Shown piece after piece: positions 25,751 to 34,810 of a DNA stretch of 64,000 bases. Each line of letters opens with the position of its first letter. The first letter of the stretch is position 1. Source of the stretch: Lentibacillus amyloliquefaciens. GTDB lineage: Bacteria; Bacillota; Bacilli; Bacillales; Amphibacillaceae. The position numbers and the translations under genes are program-made. The stretch covers positions 3,038,001 to 3,102,000 of the forward strand of contig NZ_CP013862.1 in the NCBI RefSeq assembly GCF_001307805.1, read 5' to 3'. The notes under the pieces were generated by a model. That model was given only the letters and a program-made list of their open reading frames with translations, did no database searches and had not been told where the DNA came from.

Positions 25751-27562
25751 TCAACTTCCAATCATCGCCAGCACATCATCAAGCACTTGATTTTCACCTG
25801 CAACAAAATAGTCTTTAAACGGACAGCCGACTGCTTTAACACGCTCCACCACATTATCAATCCTGAACATATCGGGCGACAGATCACTATTAACCTCATC
25901 CCAGAACAGTGGAGCGGCAACCGTGGCGTCATCCCGTTTCCTCGGGGAGTATGGCGAGACAATTGTTTTGCCTTCTCCGTGCTGCAAATAATCAATATAC
26001 AGCCGGTCACCGCGCTTCTTTTTAAACCGCTCTGTCGTAAACAAATCCGGATGGCTCTTTTCAAGTGTCCAGGCGACCGCTTGTGTCAATATCCCAGTCT
26101 CCTCATAGCTCATGCTGTTTGCAGGAAGCGGAATATGTACCTGCAGACCTTTCCCGCCCGAGGTTTTGACAAATGACTTGAGCCGGAGATCGTCCAATAT
26201 TTGTTTCAGCAACAAAGCGGCTTTTACGGCAAGCGAAAATTGCTCTCTCCCGGGAGGATCGAGATCAAAGACAATCTCAAGCGGGTTTTCGTCCTCAAAC
26301 GTCTGAAACGGGATATGGTATTCCAACGCCCCGTGATTGGCAAACCAAATGAGTGAATCAAGATCATGACAGACAAAGCAATTCTCGCCATCATGTTCAA
26401 CACCTTTGATGAAATCCGGCGCGTAATCCGGCAGATGTTTCTGGAAAAAGGATTCGCCGTGGACACCATCCGGACTGCGAATAATCGTCAGCAATCGATT
26501 TTTCAGAAAGGGCAGCATGTATGGTGCGATCTCCCGCATGTAAAGAAGCAAATCCCCTTTGGTGAAGCCCGGTGACGGCCAAAATAATTTATCGGTATTG
26601 GATACATCGACAGTCTCAGGCAGCATGGCAATATCCAGCTGCAAAGTTTCCCAGGTGCAATCATCAACAGTCGCTTGCGGAAGCAGCCGATTGAATTCAG
26701 GTTCGCGCAACTCTCCGCCCATCAGATCGAGTGTATGAATTTCTGCACAAATCGCTGGTGGAATGCGAAAACCACCCTTTTCGTCTGTGCCTTTTGACAA
26801 AAATAATTCCTTTAGCACCTTATAAGCTTCGTCGTCCAGTCCATGCTTGCATTTACCGATTTCAATTACCGAATTATCCTGGAAAACACAAACCGTAAAA
26901 TAATCATTGTTCGGCTCGTAAAAGGTCAGGAAGGCTTTAATCGTCCGCCAGTTTTTCACCTTAAACCAATCATGATGTTTTTTGCCCGGCTGATACCGGC
27001 TGTCTTTACGTTTGGCAATCATGCCCTCACCTTTATGTGCGAAAATGTCCTGCCATAACGCCTCGGCATTGTCCGAAGAACTGATGTGATGAAGACGGTC
27101 TCCCAACGAACGCTTACCAACAAAGACATCAGCAAGGGTTCTTTTCCGTTCGTCAAATGTTAGATCAATCATGTCAGTGTCGTTAATCGCAATCAAATCA
27201 AATGCCATAAAACTTGCAGGGCGGCGGGATGCTTCCTGTTCGATCAGGTCGTGTTTTTTTAATCGGCCGCGCTTTTGAATCAATGAAAAATTTGCCTGCT
27301 GCGTGTTATTCAGAACAACCAATTCCCCGTCCAGTTTAAGCGGCAAATAGTCTGTGACATGGGACTTCTGTTCTTGGCACGCGTTAATGATTTCCGGAAA
27401 ATTACCGCTTAAATCCTTACCGTTTCGGCTGATTATCTGTACTGAATTAGGGTCAGACCCCCAATGCAGCACACAGCGGAAACCATCATACTTAACTTCA
27501 TAAACCCATTCGTCGCCTTCAGGGAGTGCATTACTTGCAATTGGCTTCATAACTTGCACTTG
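25751..27562 (-). CDS. ligD: ATP-dependent DNA ligase/polymerase LigD (non-homologous end joining)
   Basis: 603 residues in the Bacillus order ligase then polymerase. The N-terminal ligase has the nucleotidyl-transfer Lys in EVKYDGFR (residue 23), a DGELVV motif and FKVKNWR (motif V). The C-terminal primase-polymerase carries FDLDPPG (catalytic Asp pair), SGGKGLQVHIPL and the final SPYSPRKRDDATVAAPL block. No nuclease domain is present. LigD fills and seals double-strand breaks with Ku, mainly in spores and stationary cells. The GTG at 27562 is 6 bases from GAGGTG; an upstream TTG overlaps that box. Divergent from ku. Confidence 0.95.
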   Translation of the reverse strand, partial: QVQVMKPIASNALPEGDEWVYEVKYDGFRCVLHWGSDPNSVQIISRNGKDLSGNFPEIINACQEQKSHVTDYLPLKLDGELVVLNNTQQANFSLIQKRGRLKKHDLIEQEASRRPASFMAFDLIAINDTDMIDLTFDERKRTLADVFVGKRSLGDRLHHISSSDNAEALWQDIFAHKGEGMIAKRKDSRYQPGKKHHDWFKVKNWRTIKAFLTFYEPNNDYFTVCVFQDNSVIEIGKCKHGLDDEAYKVLKELFLSKGTDEKGGFRIPPAICAEIHTLDLMGGELREPEFNRLLPQATVDDCTWETLQLDIAMLPETVDVSNTDKLFWPSPGFTKGDLLLYMREIAPYMLPFLKNRLLTIIRSPDGVHGESFFQKHLPDYAPDFIKGVEHDGENCFVCHDLDSLIWFANHGALEYHIPFQTFEDENPLEIVFDLDPPGREQFSLAVKAALLLKQILDDLRLKSFVKTSGGKGLQVHIPLPANSMSYEETGILTQAVAWTLEKSHPDLFTTERFKKKRGDRLYIDYLQHGEGKTIVSPYSPRKRDDATVAAPLFWDEVNSDLSPDMFRIDNVVERVKAVGCPFKDYFVAGENQVLDDVLAMIGS

Positions 27563-27647
27563 CAACACCTCTATTTATAAAATGCCCTGCATAACTGGAT
27601 AAATTCACGCGCAAAAGCCAGACTATATGAAAAAGGAGGCGATTTTC

Positions 27648-28487
27648 ATGCATACCATGTGGAAGGGGACAATCAGCTTTGGACTTGTTAATATTCCGGT
27701 CAAAATGCATGCTGCAACAGAAAACAAAGATATTAAATTAAGGAATCTGCATAAGGAGTGCCGGACCCCTGTTAAATACCAGAAAGTGTGTCCGAACTGC
27801 GACAAAGAAGTTGAAAATGATGAGATCGTTAAAGCATACGAATATGCCAAAAATAAATTTGTCGTGCTGGATGATGATGAACTGGAAAATTTAAAGAAAG
27901 AACAGACAGATAAAGCGGTTGAAATTATGGATTTCGTCAATTTGGACGAGATTGATCCGATTTATTTTGAAAAAAGTTATTATCTTTCACCGAATGATGG
28001 CGGCGCAAAGTCATATGGCTTGCTTCGTTCCGCCCTTCAAGACACAGGAAAAATTGGTATCGCCAAAATGATGATCCGCTCCAAAGAACAGCTGGCCGTC
28101 ATCCGGATTTACGAGAATACCCTTGTCGTTGAAACAATTCACTATCCTGATGAGGTGCGTGATGTAAAGGATGTACCGAATGTGCCGGCAGAAAACAATG
28201 CAGAAGAAAAGGAATTGGAAACAGCAAAAATGCTGATTGATCAGCTGTCTGCTGATTTTGAACCGGAAAAATATGAGGATGAATACCGGACAGCCTTAAT
28301 GGAACTGATCGAAGCGAAAAAAGAAGGTGAGGAAGTAACAACGGCTCAGGAGACACCACAGCCGGACAACGTGACGAATCTGATGGATGCACTGGAAGAA
28401 TCGCTTAACCGTGCACAAAAAGATAAAAGCTCAAAAACAAAACAAAAAACCGCACCATCGAAGGAAAAGAAAAAAGTGGCAAAATAA
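27648..28487 (+). CDS. ku: Ku DNA end-binding protein
   Basis: 279 residues from the ATG at 27648 (GGAGG 7 bases upstream; an ATG at 27627 is in frame but precedes the box). The start MHTMWKGTISFGLVNIPVKM is the bacterial Ku signature, followed by the core beta-barrel and a Lys-rich C-terminal tail (KTKQKTAPSKEKKKVAK) that in other Ku proteins helps DNA binding and LigD contact. A homodimer rings broken DNA ends and recruits LigD. It shares an 85-base divergent promoter region with ligD, so the pair is probably co-regulated; in B. subtilis that control is sporulation-linked. Confidence 0.95.
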   Translation: MHTMWKGTISFGLVNIPVKMHAATENKDIKLRNLHKECRTPVKYQKVCPNCDKEVENDEIVKAYEYAKNKFVVLDDDELENLKKEQTDKAVEIMDFVNLDEIDPIYFEKSYYLSPNDGGAKSYGLLRSALQDTGKIGIAKMMIRSKEQLAVIRIYENTLVVETIHYPDEVRDVKDVPNVPAENNAEEKELETAKMLIDQLSADFEPEKYEDEYRTALMELIEAKKEGEEVTTAQETPQPDNVTNLMDALEESLNRAQKDKSSKTKQKTAPSKEKKKVAK

Positions 28488-28612
28488 TATCATTCATTTC
28501 ACTTCGTTTACGTTTCAATAACAAATGCGCTTTATCTGTCTAAACATGGTTTTACATGGGGTATAGTGGTATAAGCGGGCAAAGGAATTTGAACGTAAAG
28601 GAATGAAGGAAG

Positions 28613-29635
28613 ATGGAACGAAACGCTTATTTTGATAACGCAAAACTGATATTGATTTTTCTCGTTGTATTTGGCCACGTCATTCAGCCTTTCACAGATG
28701 ACGCTGCAGGCTTAAACACATTATACCTCTGGATTTATACATTTCATATGCCCGCCTTTATTTTTCTGGCAGGTTTTTTTGCAAAAGGTTCAGGGAATAT
28801 ACGTTATATCAAAAAATTAGCCCAAAAATTATTAATACCTTATTTGATTTTTCAAGTGATTTATACAGGTTATTATTTTCTTATCGGCAAAGAAGGCTGG
28901 CAGCTGGATATGTTCTATCCGCACTGGGCATTATGGTTTCTGTTTAGCTTGTTCAGCTGGCATATACTTCTTATTTTATTTAAGAAAATGCCGGCTGTTA
29001 TGGGCCTTTCAATTTCAGTCGGGATTGGATTGATTGTCGGCTATTTTGGGGAAGTCGGACATACGTTCAGCTTATCGCGCACGTTTGTGTTCTTCCCGTT
29101 TTTCCTGATGGGTTACTGGATCACGCAAAATCAAGTCATGTTTCTGAAGCAGATCCAACTCAAGGCTGCGGCTGTGGTCGTAATGCTGGTAGTTGCAGCA
29201 GGTATCTACTTTGCGCCTGAATTCAACACAGGCTGGCTGCTCGCGTCAAAATCATACAGCACGCTGGGACTGCCTGATTACGGGATTATCGCCCGGCTGT
29301 CAGTTTACGTGACGTCTGCACTTATGGCAGCGAGCATCTTGGCCTGGCTTCCGTCTAAACGCAGCAAATTGACGGCTCGGGGGACACAAACACTCTATGT
29401 TTATTTACTTCATGGCTTCTTTGTGCAATTTTTCCGAGAAACAGACATGTTTACAGTTAATAGTGTTATAGATGTACTTGGTCTTGCTGTTATGTCAGCC
29501 TTAATTGTTCTTGTGCTGTCATCGAGACCTGTCCGTGGTGTCTGGCAGCCATTTATTGAAGGAAAGATGTCCATTTTGAAAGCACGATTCAGTTCGCACA
29601 GCCGGAAGAAGTATGAAAGAGATCTCAGCGCCTAA
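28613..29635 (+). CDS. Membrane acyltransferase family 3 protein (fucose 4-O-acetylase-like)
   Basis: 340 residues, about ten hydrophobic segments. The N-terminus ERNAYFDNAKLILIFLVVFGHVIQPF matches the acyltransferase-3/OafA family, with the conserved His in the GHV motif, and YTFHMPAFIFLAGFF follows (split by family spacing). These enzymes O-acylate surface carbohydrates from the cytoplasmic membrane. The substrate is unknown. It ends 17 bases before an SDR gene that could act on nucleotide sugars, so the two may form a small operon for a surface glycan. Confidence 0.85.
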   Translation: MERNAYFDNAKLILIFLVVFGHVIQPFTDDAAGLNTLYLWIYTFHMPAFIFLAGFFAKGSGNIRYIKKLAQKLLIPYLIFQVIYTGYYFLIGKEGWQLDMFYPHWALWFLFSLFSWHILLILFKKMPAVMGLSISVGIGLIVGYFGEVGHTFSLSRTFVFFPFFLMGYWITQNQVMFLKQIQLKAAAVVVMLVVAAGIYFAPEFNTGWLLASKSYSTLGLPDYGIIARLSVYVTSALMAASILAWLPSKRSKLTARGTQTLYVYLLHGFFVQFFRETDMFTVNSVIDVLGLAVMSALIVLVLSSRPVRGVWQPFIEGKMSILKARFSSHSRKKYERDLSA

Positions 29636-29652
29636 AAGGGAGGGTGAAACCC

Positions 29653-30480
29653 ATGAAGGTATGTGTATTTGGAGCAAGCGGCTATGTTGGATCATCGATT
29701 TATAAGCTATTGAAGGAAGATTCGGCTATTGATGTGACGGGCACGTATCTCGAAGACCCGGCAATGTTCGATGATTTAAATAAATTGGATATCAATGAGC
29801 CCGAATCGTTTTCGGAGTTTTACAAGCAACAAGAGCCTGATGTTGTTGTTTGGTCAGTCATGAGCGGTCCTGATGAAGATGAGCTGATTCAGGAAGGCCT
29901 TCAGCATATAATCACTCATCTGACGCCACAGACAAAATTGGTTTACGTATCAACCGATTTTGTATTTACAGAAGGAAAAGGACCTTACGCGGAAGATGAT
30001 CCAACCTCAAGAATGCCTGATGATCATCCGTTAAGCACGTACGCCAATGCCAAAGTTAAGGCTGAGCATTTTATCAACAGAGAACTGTTAAATTACACGA
30101 TTCTCAGAGCCGGTCCGATTTATGGTGAAAATGAAATCGGTCAATTGGACGAGCGGACAGAAAAGTTGCTTGTCCCATTGCGACTAAAAAACACAGTGGC
30201 TTACCGTGATGATCTTGTTCGGACATTCGTGCATGTCACTGATTTGGCACAGGCAGTGATAGAGTTTGTCAAAAATGATCTCACCGGCACCTATCATGCC
30301 GGCCCGGATAAAAGCCAAAGTTATTATGCGTTCATGGTACAAATGGCTGAGGCGCTTGGTTATCATGGCGATTCAGTGGAACAAGCATCTGAGTATGAAG
30401 AAGTGGATAAAGCAATTCCGAAAAACACATCACTGATGACAGACAAAATCACCAACGCCATCAAGCAAACCTTTCGTTGA
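29653..30480 (+). CDS. NAD(P)-dependent epimerase/dehydrogenase-like (RmlD-type extended SDR)
   Basis: 275 residues. The N-terminal Rossmann motif is CVFGASGYVGSSIYKLL (GxxGxxG). VYVSTDFVFTEGKGPYAEDD and YANAKVKAEHFI (the YxxxK position reads YANAK) match the RmlD/dTDP-4-dehydrorhamnose reductase branch. The likely role is reduction or epimerisation of a nucleotide sugar. The ATG at 29653 has GGGAGG 9 bases upstream and is preferred over the GTG at 29644. It follows the acyltransferase gene closely and ends at a strong terminator. Confidence 0.82.
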   Translation: MKVCVFGASGYVGSSIYKLLKEDSAIDVTGTYLEDPAMFDDLNKLDINEPESFSEFYKQQEPDVVVWSVMSGPDEDELIQEGLQHIITHLTPQTKLVYVSTDFVFTEGKGPYAEDDPTSRMPDDHPLSTYANAKVKAEHFINRELLNYTILRAGPIYGENEIGQLDERTEKLLVPLRLKNTVAYRDDLVRTFVHVTDLAQAVIEFVKNDLTGTYHAGPDKSQSYYAFMVQMAEALGYHGDSVEQASEYEEVDKAIPKNTSLMTDKITNAIKQTFR

Positions 30481-30499
30481 GGTTTGAAATAAATAGATA

Positions 30500-30541
30500 A
30501 AAAACCGCCCCAGCATTAATGAAAAAGCTGGGGCGGTTTTT
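30500..30541. terminator. Bidirectional terminator
   Basis: AAAACCGCCCCAGC (30501-30514) and GCTGGGGCGGTTTT (30527-30540) form a perfect 14-bp stem between convergent genes. Confidence 0.9.
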
Positions 30542-30546
30542 AGTTT

Positions 30547-31893
30547 TTAAAATATCATATGCGCAATCAATGTAATGATCGGCAGTGTGATAAGGGTCCG
30601 GAGCAGGAAGATAATAAACAAATCCTTCAGTGAAACCGGAACTTTGGAGCCGAGCAGCAACCCACCGACTTCGGACATGTAGATCAGCTGGGTTACTGAT
30701 AAGGCGCCGATTATAAACCGGGTGATTTCTGCTTCTATTGAGGCCCCGATAATAGCCGGCAGGAACATATCGGCAAACCCGATCAGCATGGTTTCAGAGG
30801 CTTCCCCGGCATATGGCACTTGCATCAATTCCAGAAGCGGAATAAATGGAAGTCCAAGCCAACTAAATATCGGCGTGAATTCTGCTATGATTAAAGCGAT
30901 CAGGCCAAATGCCATCACAATGGGCGCAACACCCATCCACATATCGAGAATATTTTGGCCGCCTTCTTTAAAGAACTTATACACACTGTTTTGTTTACCG
31001 GCACGGTCCAATGCTTTTTCATAACCAAGTGTAAAACTGTTATAGCCTGCAGGGATTTCCTCGTCAATCCCATCAGCCGAATCCGTAACATAAGTGTCTG
31101 CTTTTTTTGAGAGCGGCGGAATTCGCGGCATAATCAAAGCAGCTATGAAGCCTGCAGCAATGACAGTCAGATAAAATGGTATGAACATATTCCCAAGATT
31201 CATTTCGCCGAAGATGACAAGTGTAAATGTTATGGAAACGACAGAAAACGTCGTCCCTATAACGGCAGCCTCACGCTTGGTATAGTAACCTTCCTCGTAC
31301 TGTTTACTAGTCATCAGAACGCCTATCGTACCGTCACCTATCCATGACGCCAATGAATCAATCGATGAACGGCCCGGAAGTTTGAACAATGGCCGCATGA
31401 CTTTTGTCATTAAGGTGCCGAAAAAATCGAGCAGCCCGTAATTCATTAATAACGGCAAAAAGAGGCCGGCAAACAGAAATACGGCAAATAAAACATGCAG
31501 CAGATCTCCAAGTAACATCTGACCGGTGACGTCACTATGAACCGCTTCAGGTCCCAGCCGGAAAAAGACCATCACCGCAAAAACAGCAGCAACGACCCGG
31601 GTAATTGTCCAAAATGTACTTGTGTAAAACAATCCTTGAAAGAAAGGTGTTTTCCGGAAAGCATCCGGTCCTGTTATTTTGGCAATAACCGTCAACACAG
31701 AGGTCAGTACAATGATGATCATCATGATGGCCGACAGCTGATCAGCCAGCGCTTCCTGCACCCATCCGGCTAAAATGGCAATCGGTATCGTCAAACCATC
31801 ACCGGAGCCCACTGGCGTCATAAACAGGAAAACCCCGAGAAGTGATGGGATAATAAATTTTAAATGGTCACTAAGTGTATACGATCTTTTCAT
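30547..31893 (-). CDS. YjiH-family membrane protein with nucleoside-recognition (Gate) domains
   Basis: 448 residues with about ten membrane segments. The motif LASWIGDGTIGVLMTSKQYEEGYYTKREAA is typical of Gate-domain proteins (written here as LASWIGDGTIGVL then QYEEGYYTKREAA), and a second Gate-like block follows near MWMGVAPIVMAFGLIAL. The YjiH family is a group of uncharacterised permeases related to spore maturation proteins SpmA/SpmB and nucleoside transporters. The transported compound is unknown. Monocistronic, with a shared terminator downstream. Confidence 0.82.
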   Translation of the reverse strand: MKRSYTLSDHLKFIIPSLLGVFLFMTPVGSGDGLTIPIAILAGWVQEALADQLSAIMMIIIVLTSVLTVIAKITGPDAFRKTPFFQGLFYTSTFWTITRVVAAVFAVMVFFRLGPEAVHSDVTGQMLLGDLLHVLFAVFLFAGLFLPLLMNYGLLDFFGTLMTKVMRPLFKLPGRSSIDSLASWIGDGTIGVLMTSKQYEEGYYTKREAAVIGTTFSVVSITFTLVIFGEMNLGNMFIPFYLTVIAAGFIAALIMPRIPPLSKKADTYVTDSADGIDEEIPAGYNSFTLGYEKALDRAGKQNSVYKFFKEGGQNILDMWMGVAPIVMAFGLIALIIAEFTPIFSWLGLPFIPLLELMQVPYAGEASETMLIGFADMFLPAIIGASIEAEITRFIIGALSVTQLIYMSEVGGLLLGSKVPVSLKDLFIIFLLRTLITLPIITLIAHMIF

Positions 31894-32228
31894 AATTTAA
31901 CCTCACATATAGTTTTTGTTTTACATCATACCTTAACTGGCTAATCCAGTCATAAGACATATAATTCATGAATATAACATATAACGTATAAATATAAACT
32001 ATCATGTTTAAGGATAATCGTGCAACAGTTTAATCATTCACAGGTGAGAAGACCCCCACTTCAATTTTTAGAAAGGCGACAGCCCAAAATAAGTGGGGGA
32101 TGAATCGCCTTCGGACAAGGGATGGCTGTTGCCATCTCAATTGGTCGACCGTCCTTGAATGATAGTGATAACAGATACCATTAAAATGTTTCCTTTTTAA
32201 ATAACATGCCACAAATAGGAACAAATGT

Positions 32229-32257
32229 TTGCAATTATTCTAAAAATCGTATATAAT
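32229..32257 (+). promoter_or_regulatory. Promoter of tnpB
   Basis: TTGCAA (32229-32234), 17-base spacer, TATAAT (32252-32257), within the left end of the element. Confidence 0.65.
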
Positions 32258-32282
32258 AAGGTTAAGTGAAGGGGGAAGGAAA

Positions 32283-33401
32283 ATGCTTGTGCATAAAGCC
32301 TATAAGTTTCGGCTATACCCGACACAAGAACAAGCCATCCTGATTCATAAAACAATTGGCTGTTCCCGTTTTGTGTTCAATCATTTTCTTTCAACCTGGG
32401 ATGATACCTATCAGGAAACCGGGAAAGGATTGTCTTATGGTAATTGCTCTGCCCGATTGCCGGCATTAAAGGCGGATTTTCCCTGGCTAAAGGAAGTTGA
32501 TAGTATCGCTCTCCAATCATCTTTGAAAAGCCTCACAAATGCCTTTGACCAATTTTTTCAAGAACAATCGAACTACCCGCGTTTTAAATCCAAGAATAAT
32601 CAAATACAGTCGTATACAACCAAATACACGAATGATAATATTCGAATAACCGGAAACAAGCTCATACTGCCTAAACTCGGAGCTGTTAAATTTGCCAAAA
32701 GCCGGGAAGTCACTGGACGAATACTAAATGCCACGATTAGACGGAATCCAAGCGGTAAATATTTCGTGTCCATCCTGGCCGAAACGGAAGTCCACGAACT
32801 GCCTAAAACAGAGGCCACTGTCGGTATTGATCTAGGCTTAAAAGACTTTGCCATTCTTAGCACAGGTGAGGTATTCGGCAACCAACGATTTTTTCATAAA
32901 CTGGAACAGAAATTAATCAAAGCACAACGAATCATGAGCAGACGAGCGGAAGGGGGTGCCAATTGGCATAAAGCACGCATCAAGGTTGCACGAATCTATG
33001 AAAAGCTGACCAATGCACGCATGGATTTCCTGCATAAACTATCGTCCAATATCATCAAAAACCACGATGTCATTGGATTGGAAGATTTGCAGGTTGTGAA
33101 CATGTTAAAAAATCATCGTTTAGCAAAAGCAATCAGTGATGTTTCGTGGTCAACCTTCAAGGATATGCTGACCTATAAAGCTGAATGGTACGGCAGACAA
33201 GTGGTGACTGTATCGAAAACCTTTCCTTCTTCCCAGCTATGTTCTAACTGCGAATATAAGAATAAAGATGTTAAGGACCTCAGTATTCGTGAATGGACAT
33301 GTCCTGAGTGCGGCATCCATCATGACAGGGATGTGAACGCGGCCAGGAATATAAGACGAGAAGCGATAAGACTAACCGCCGGGACAGCGGGGCTAGCCTA
33401 A
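32283..33401 (+). CDS. tnpB: RNA-guided endonuclease TnpB
   Basis: 372 residues, full length. The N-terminal helix-turn-helix segment begins [13 protein letters not shown]. The RuvC catalytic triad is intact: Asp183 in GIDLGLKDF, Glu267 in [11 protein letters not shown] and Asp350 in [12 protein letters not shown] zinc ribbon lies at Cys320, Cys323, Cys340 and Cys343 (CSNC...CPEC). TnpB cleaves DNA guided by an RNA made from the element's right end and helps the element persist. AGGGGGAAGGA precedes the ATG and a consensus promoter lies upstream, so it looks expressed. No tnpA accompanies it. Confidence 0.95.
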   Translation: MLVHKAYKFRLYPTQEQAILIHKTIGCSRFVFNHFLSTWDDTYQETGKGLSYGNCSARLPALKADFPWLKEVDSIALQSSLKSLTNAFDQFFQEQSNYPRFKSKNNQIQSYTTKYTNDNIRITGNKLILPKLGAVKFAKSREVTGRILNATIRRNPSGKYFVSILAETEVHELPKTEATVGIDLGLKDFAILSTGEVFGNQRFFHKLEQKLIKAQRIMSRRAEGGANWHKARIKVARIYEKLTNARMDFLHKLSSNIIKNHDVIGLEDLQVVNMLKNHRLAKAISDVSWSTFKDMLTYKAEWYGRQVVTVSKTFPSSQLCSNCEYKNKDVKDLSIREWTCPECGIHHDRDVNAARNIRREAIRLTAGTAGLA

Positions 33402-33483
33402 TCAAAACTGGCCATGAGGCCGGTGTTCTTAGGAATCCCCCACTTCAAACAATCCGCAGGTTGTTAAGTGGTAGGTAGTTCAA
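33300..33483 (+). ncRNA. Probable guide-RNA scaffold (omega RNA/reRNA) of TnpB
   Basis: By analogy with studied TnpB elements the scaffold comes from the 3' end of tnpB and the right end. Visible pairings are ACTGGCC/GGCCGGT just after the stop codon and CCACTT...ACAA with TTGT...AAGTGG (about 33430-33472). The element ends TTCAA at 33483, so a guide would begin at 33484. The 5' end is not defined. Confidence 0.45.
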
Positions 33484-33636
33484 AGGGTCGTTCAGAAAAG
33501 ATGACTGTGATATAATAAAGGAAGCAAAGGATGAGTATGTTAAACTGGCTGGAAAATCGGGAAGAGACTTGAACGAATGAGTATCCAAAAGCATTCGTTT
33601 GCTTCTTCATTAATAAAAAGAAGAGGAGTGTTCATG

Positions 33637-33951
33637 ATGAGTGATTTCTTGAAAAAAGGATTTCTATTGGGACTTGGCGCAGCTGTTACGGGAAAAGAGA
33701 AATTGGATCATAAATTGCAGCAAATGGTTGAAAAAAATGAACTGACACAGGAACAGGCCAGAACCGTCATGCGTAATTTCGTGGACAAAGGCGAAATGAA
33801 AACGGATGAATGGAACACAAAGCAGTTTGAACAAACCAAGCAGATGGCAAAAGATCTTGGCCTGGCTACAAAAGAAGATATTAACGAATTACGTGCCCGT
33901 ATTTCTGAACTTGAATCCCAATTGGCAGAACGGGAGCATCAGGAACAATAA
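33637..33951 (+). CDS. Phasin-like small protein
   Basis: 104 residues. FLLGLGAAVTGKEKLDHKLQQMVE followed by a LTQEQA...VDKGE pattern is the phasin-like/poly(3-hydroxyalkanoate) regulator family, and the C-terminus is a coiled coil (INELRARISELESQLAERE). Such proteins coat storage granules or act as small helical chaperones or adaptors. ATG 33637 is 8 bases from GAGGAG; the ATG one codon earlier is 5 bases away. No PHA synthesis genes are in the window, so a storage role is not supported by neighbours. Confidence 0.7.
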   Translation: MSDFLKKGFLLGLGAAVTGKEKLDHKLQQMVEKNELTQEQARTVMRNFVDKGEMKTDEWNTKQFEQTKQMAKDLGLATKEDINELRARISELESQLAEREHQEQ

Positions 33952-34078
33952 GTATGTCTATGGTTGTCGATAATCTGTAAATTTTGCGAATTGAAAAATA
34001 AATGTTGCTATTCCCAGCCCACAGCTTTATAATTAAATGATATATCGTTTACGTTAATTGCAAGGGGGATACACCATT

Positions 34079-34216
34079 ATGTGGAGTTTTACAGAAATGA
34101 GAGAGAATACAGAAAGAAAACTCGGCAGGGGTCTTCATGAGAACGAACTTGCCTTTTTGCAATGGGTTTACGAACGATATGCACAAGAGCAGAAAAAGAT
34201 GAATACAACACACTGA
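34079..34216 (+). CDS. Small hypothetical protein, 45 residues
   Basis: AAGGGGG lies about 10 bases before the ATG and the frame is clean. The product is amphipathic and charged (MWSFTEMRENTERKLGRGLH, then ENELAFLQWVYERYAQEQKK), likely two helices, soluble. A weak hairpin (CTTGG/CCAAG followed by TTTTC) ends the unit near 34260. No known family. Confidence 0.6.
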   Translation: MWSFTEMRENTERKLGRGLHENELAFLQWVYERYAQEQKKMNTTH

Positions 34217-34299
34217 TGACGATGCTATTATTAAAGTCTTGGACCTTACCAAGGCTTTTCTAGTGTCAGTTATTACATCGTGTTATACTGAATAGAGGT

Positions 34300-34445
34300 T
34301 GTTCAACAAGTCCGGTAACAATGACACAGCGAATTTCTTCGTTGGCTTGTTTCTCCGCGGCTCATGTATCTATAGGCATACATTCCGCTGCTCGAAACTG
34401 CGCCTCCTCGAACTTCTTGATCCTTGTTATCCTCCTTTTTGAACA
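34300..34445. repeat. MITE-like element with terminal inverted repeats, 146 bp
   Basis: The left end TGTTCAACAAG...TAACAATGA and the reverse complement of the right end, TGTTCAAAAAGG...TAACAAGGA, match at about 20 of 27 positions. The interior has no ribosome binding site or protein-like frame. It occupies the gap upstream of ywdI; the ywdI start lies 51 bases after it. I recall similar sequences scattered in related Bacillaceae, which needs checking. Confidence 0.65.
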
Positions 34446-34495
34446 TTTACGAATGATGGATTATTTTCGATGCTGGAGAGAAGGAGTGGCGCATA

Positions 34496-34783
34496 ATGGC
34501 AGTTTCAACGGATAAAGTCCTGCAAAAGATGAAACGGGAATTAGCTGAAGCACAGGAATCATCTGCTGATCAGGCTGCAATGAAACAGCATATTGCCAAT
34601 ATACAGCTTCTTTGTGAGTTATTGATGGAAGAGGAGTCGTCCTTTGGAAAAGAATCTGCCCGCGATATCACGTCTGAGGAAATGAAGGCCATGATGGGCG
34701 AAAAAACTGTAGCGAAAGCATCAAATACAGCACACACGACCGATCACGATGGCGCAAATGGCGATTCACTATTCGACTTTTAA
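34496..34783 (+). CDS. ywdI: YwdI-family (DUF5327) protein
   Basis: 95 residues: an N-terminal helical segment (STDKVLQKMKRELAEAQES, then HIANIQLLCELLMEEE) and a low-complexity tail ending in GDSLFDF. The pattern and its position just before ywdK match B. subtilis YwdI. Function unknown; soluble. GAAGGAG precedes the ATG. It ends 27 bases before ywdK, so the two are probably co-transcribed. Confidence 0.8.
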   Translation: MAVSTDKVLQKMKRELAEAQESSADQAAMKQHIANIQLLCELLMEEESSFGKESARDITSEEMKAMMGEKTVAKASNTAHTTDHDGANGDSLFDF

Positions 34784-34810
34784 AAATGGAACGAAAGGAA
34801 AGACACATCT

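Larger units (their letters stand above)
32030..33483 (+). mobile_element. IS200/IS605-type element with tnpB only
   Basis: The element contains tnpB and no Y1 transposase tnpA. The left end holds a hairpin CCCCCACTT (32053-32061) with AAGTGGGGG (32091-32099). The right end holds CCCCCACTTCAA and a subterminal hairpin, ending at TTCAA (33479-33483). The shared CCCCCACTTCAA block and single-strand hairpins are typical of this family. The left boundary is approximate; TTTAA at 32029-32033 is a plausible target/TAM. Movement would need a TnpA supplied from elsewhere. Confidence 0.75.

Noticed and set aside
25577..26176. 199-codon open frame on the + strand
   Set aside because: It lies antisense to the well-supported ligD gene and starts inside the tcyP terminator.
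32030..32224. Open frame on the - strand at the left end of the tnpB element, considered as a tnpA remnant
   Set aside because: It lacks the HUH and Tyr motifs of TnpA and simply reads through the left-end hairpins.
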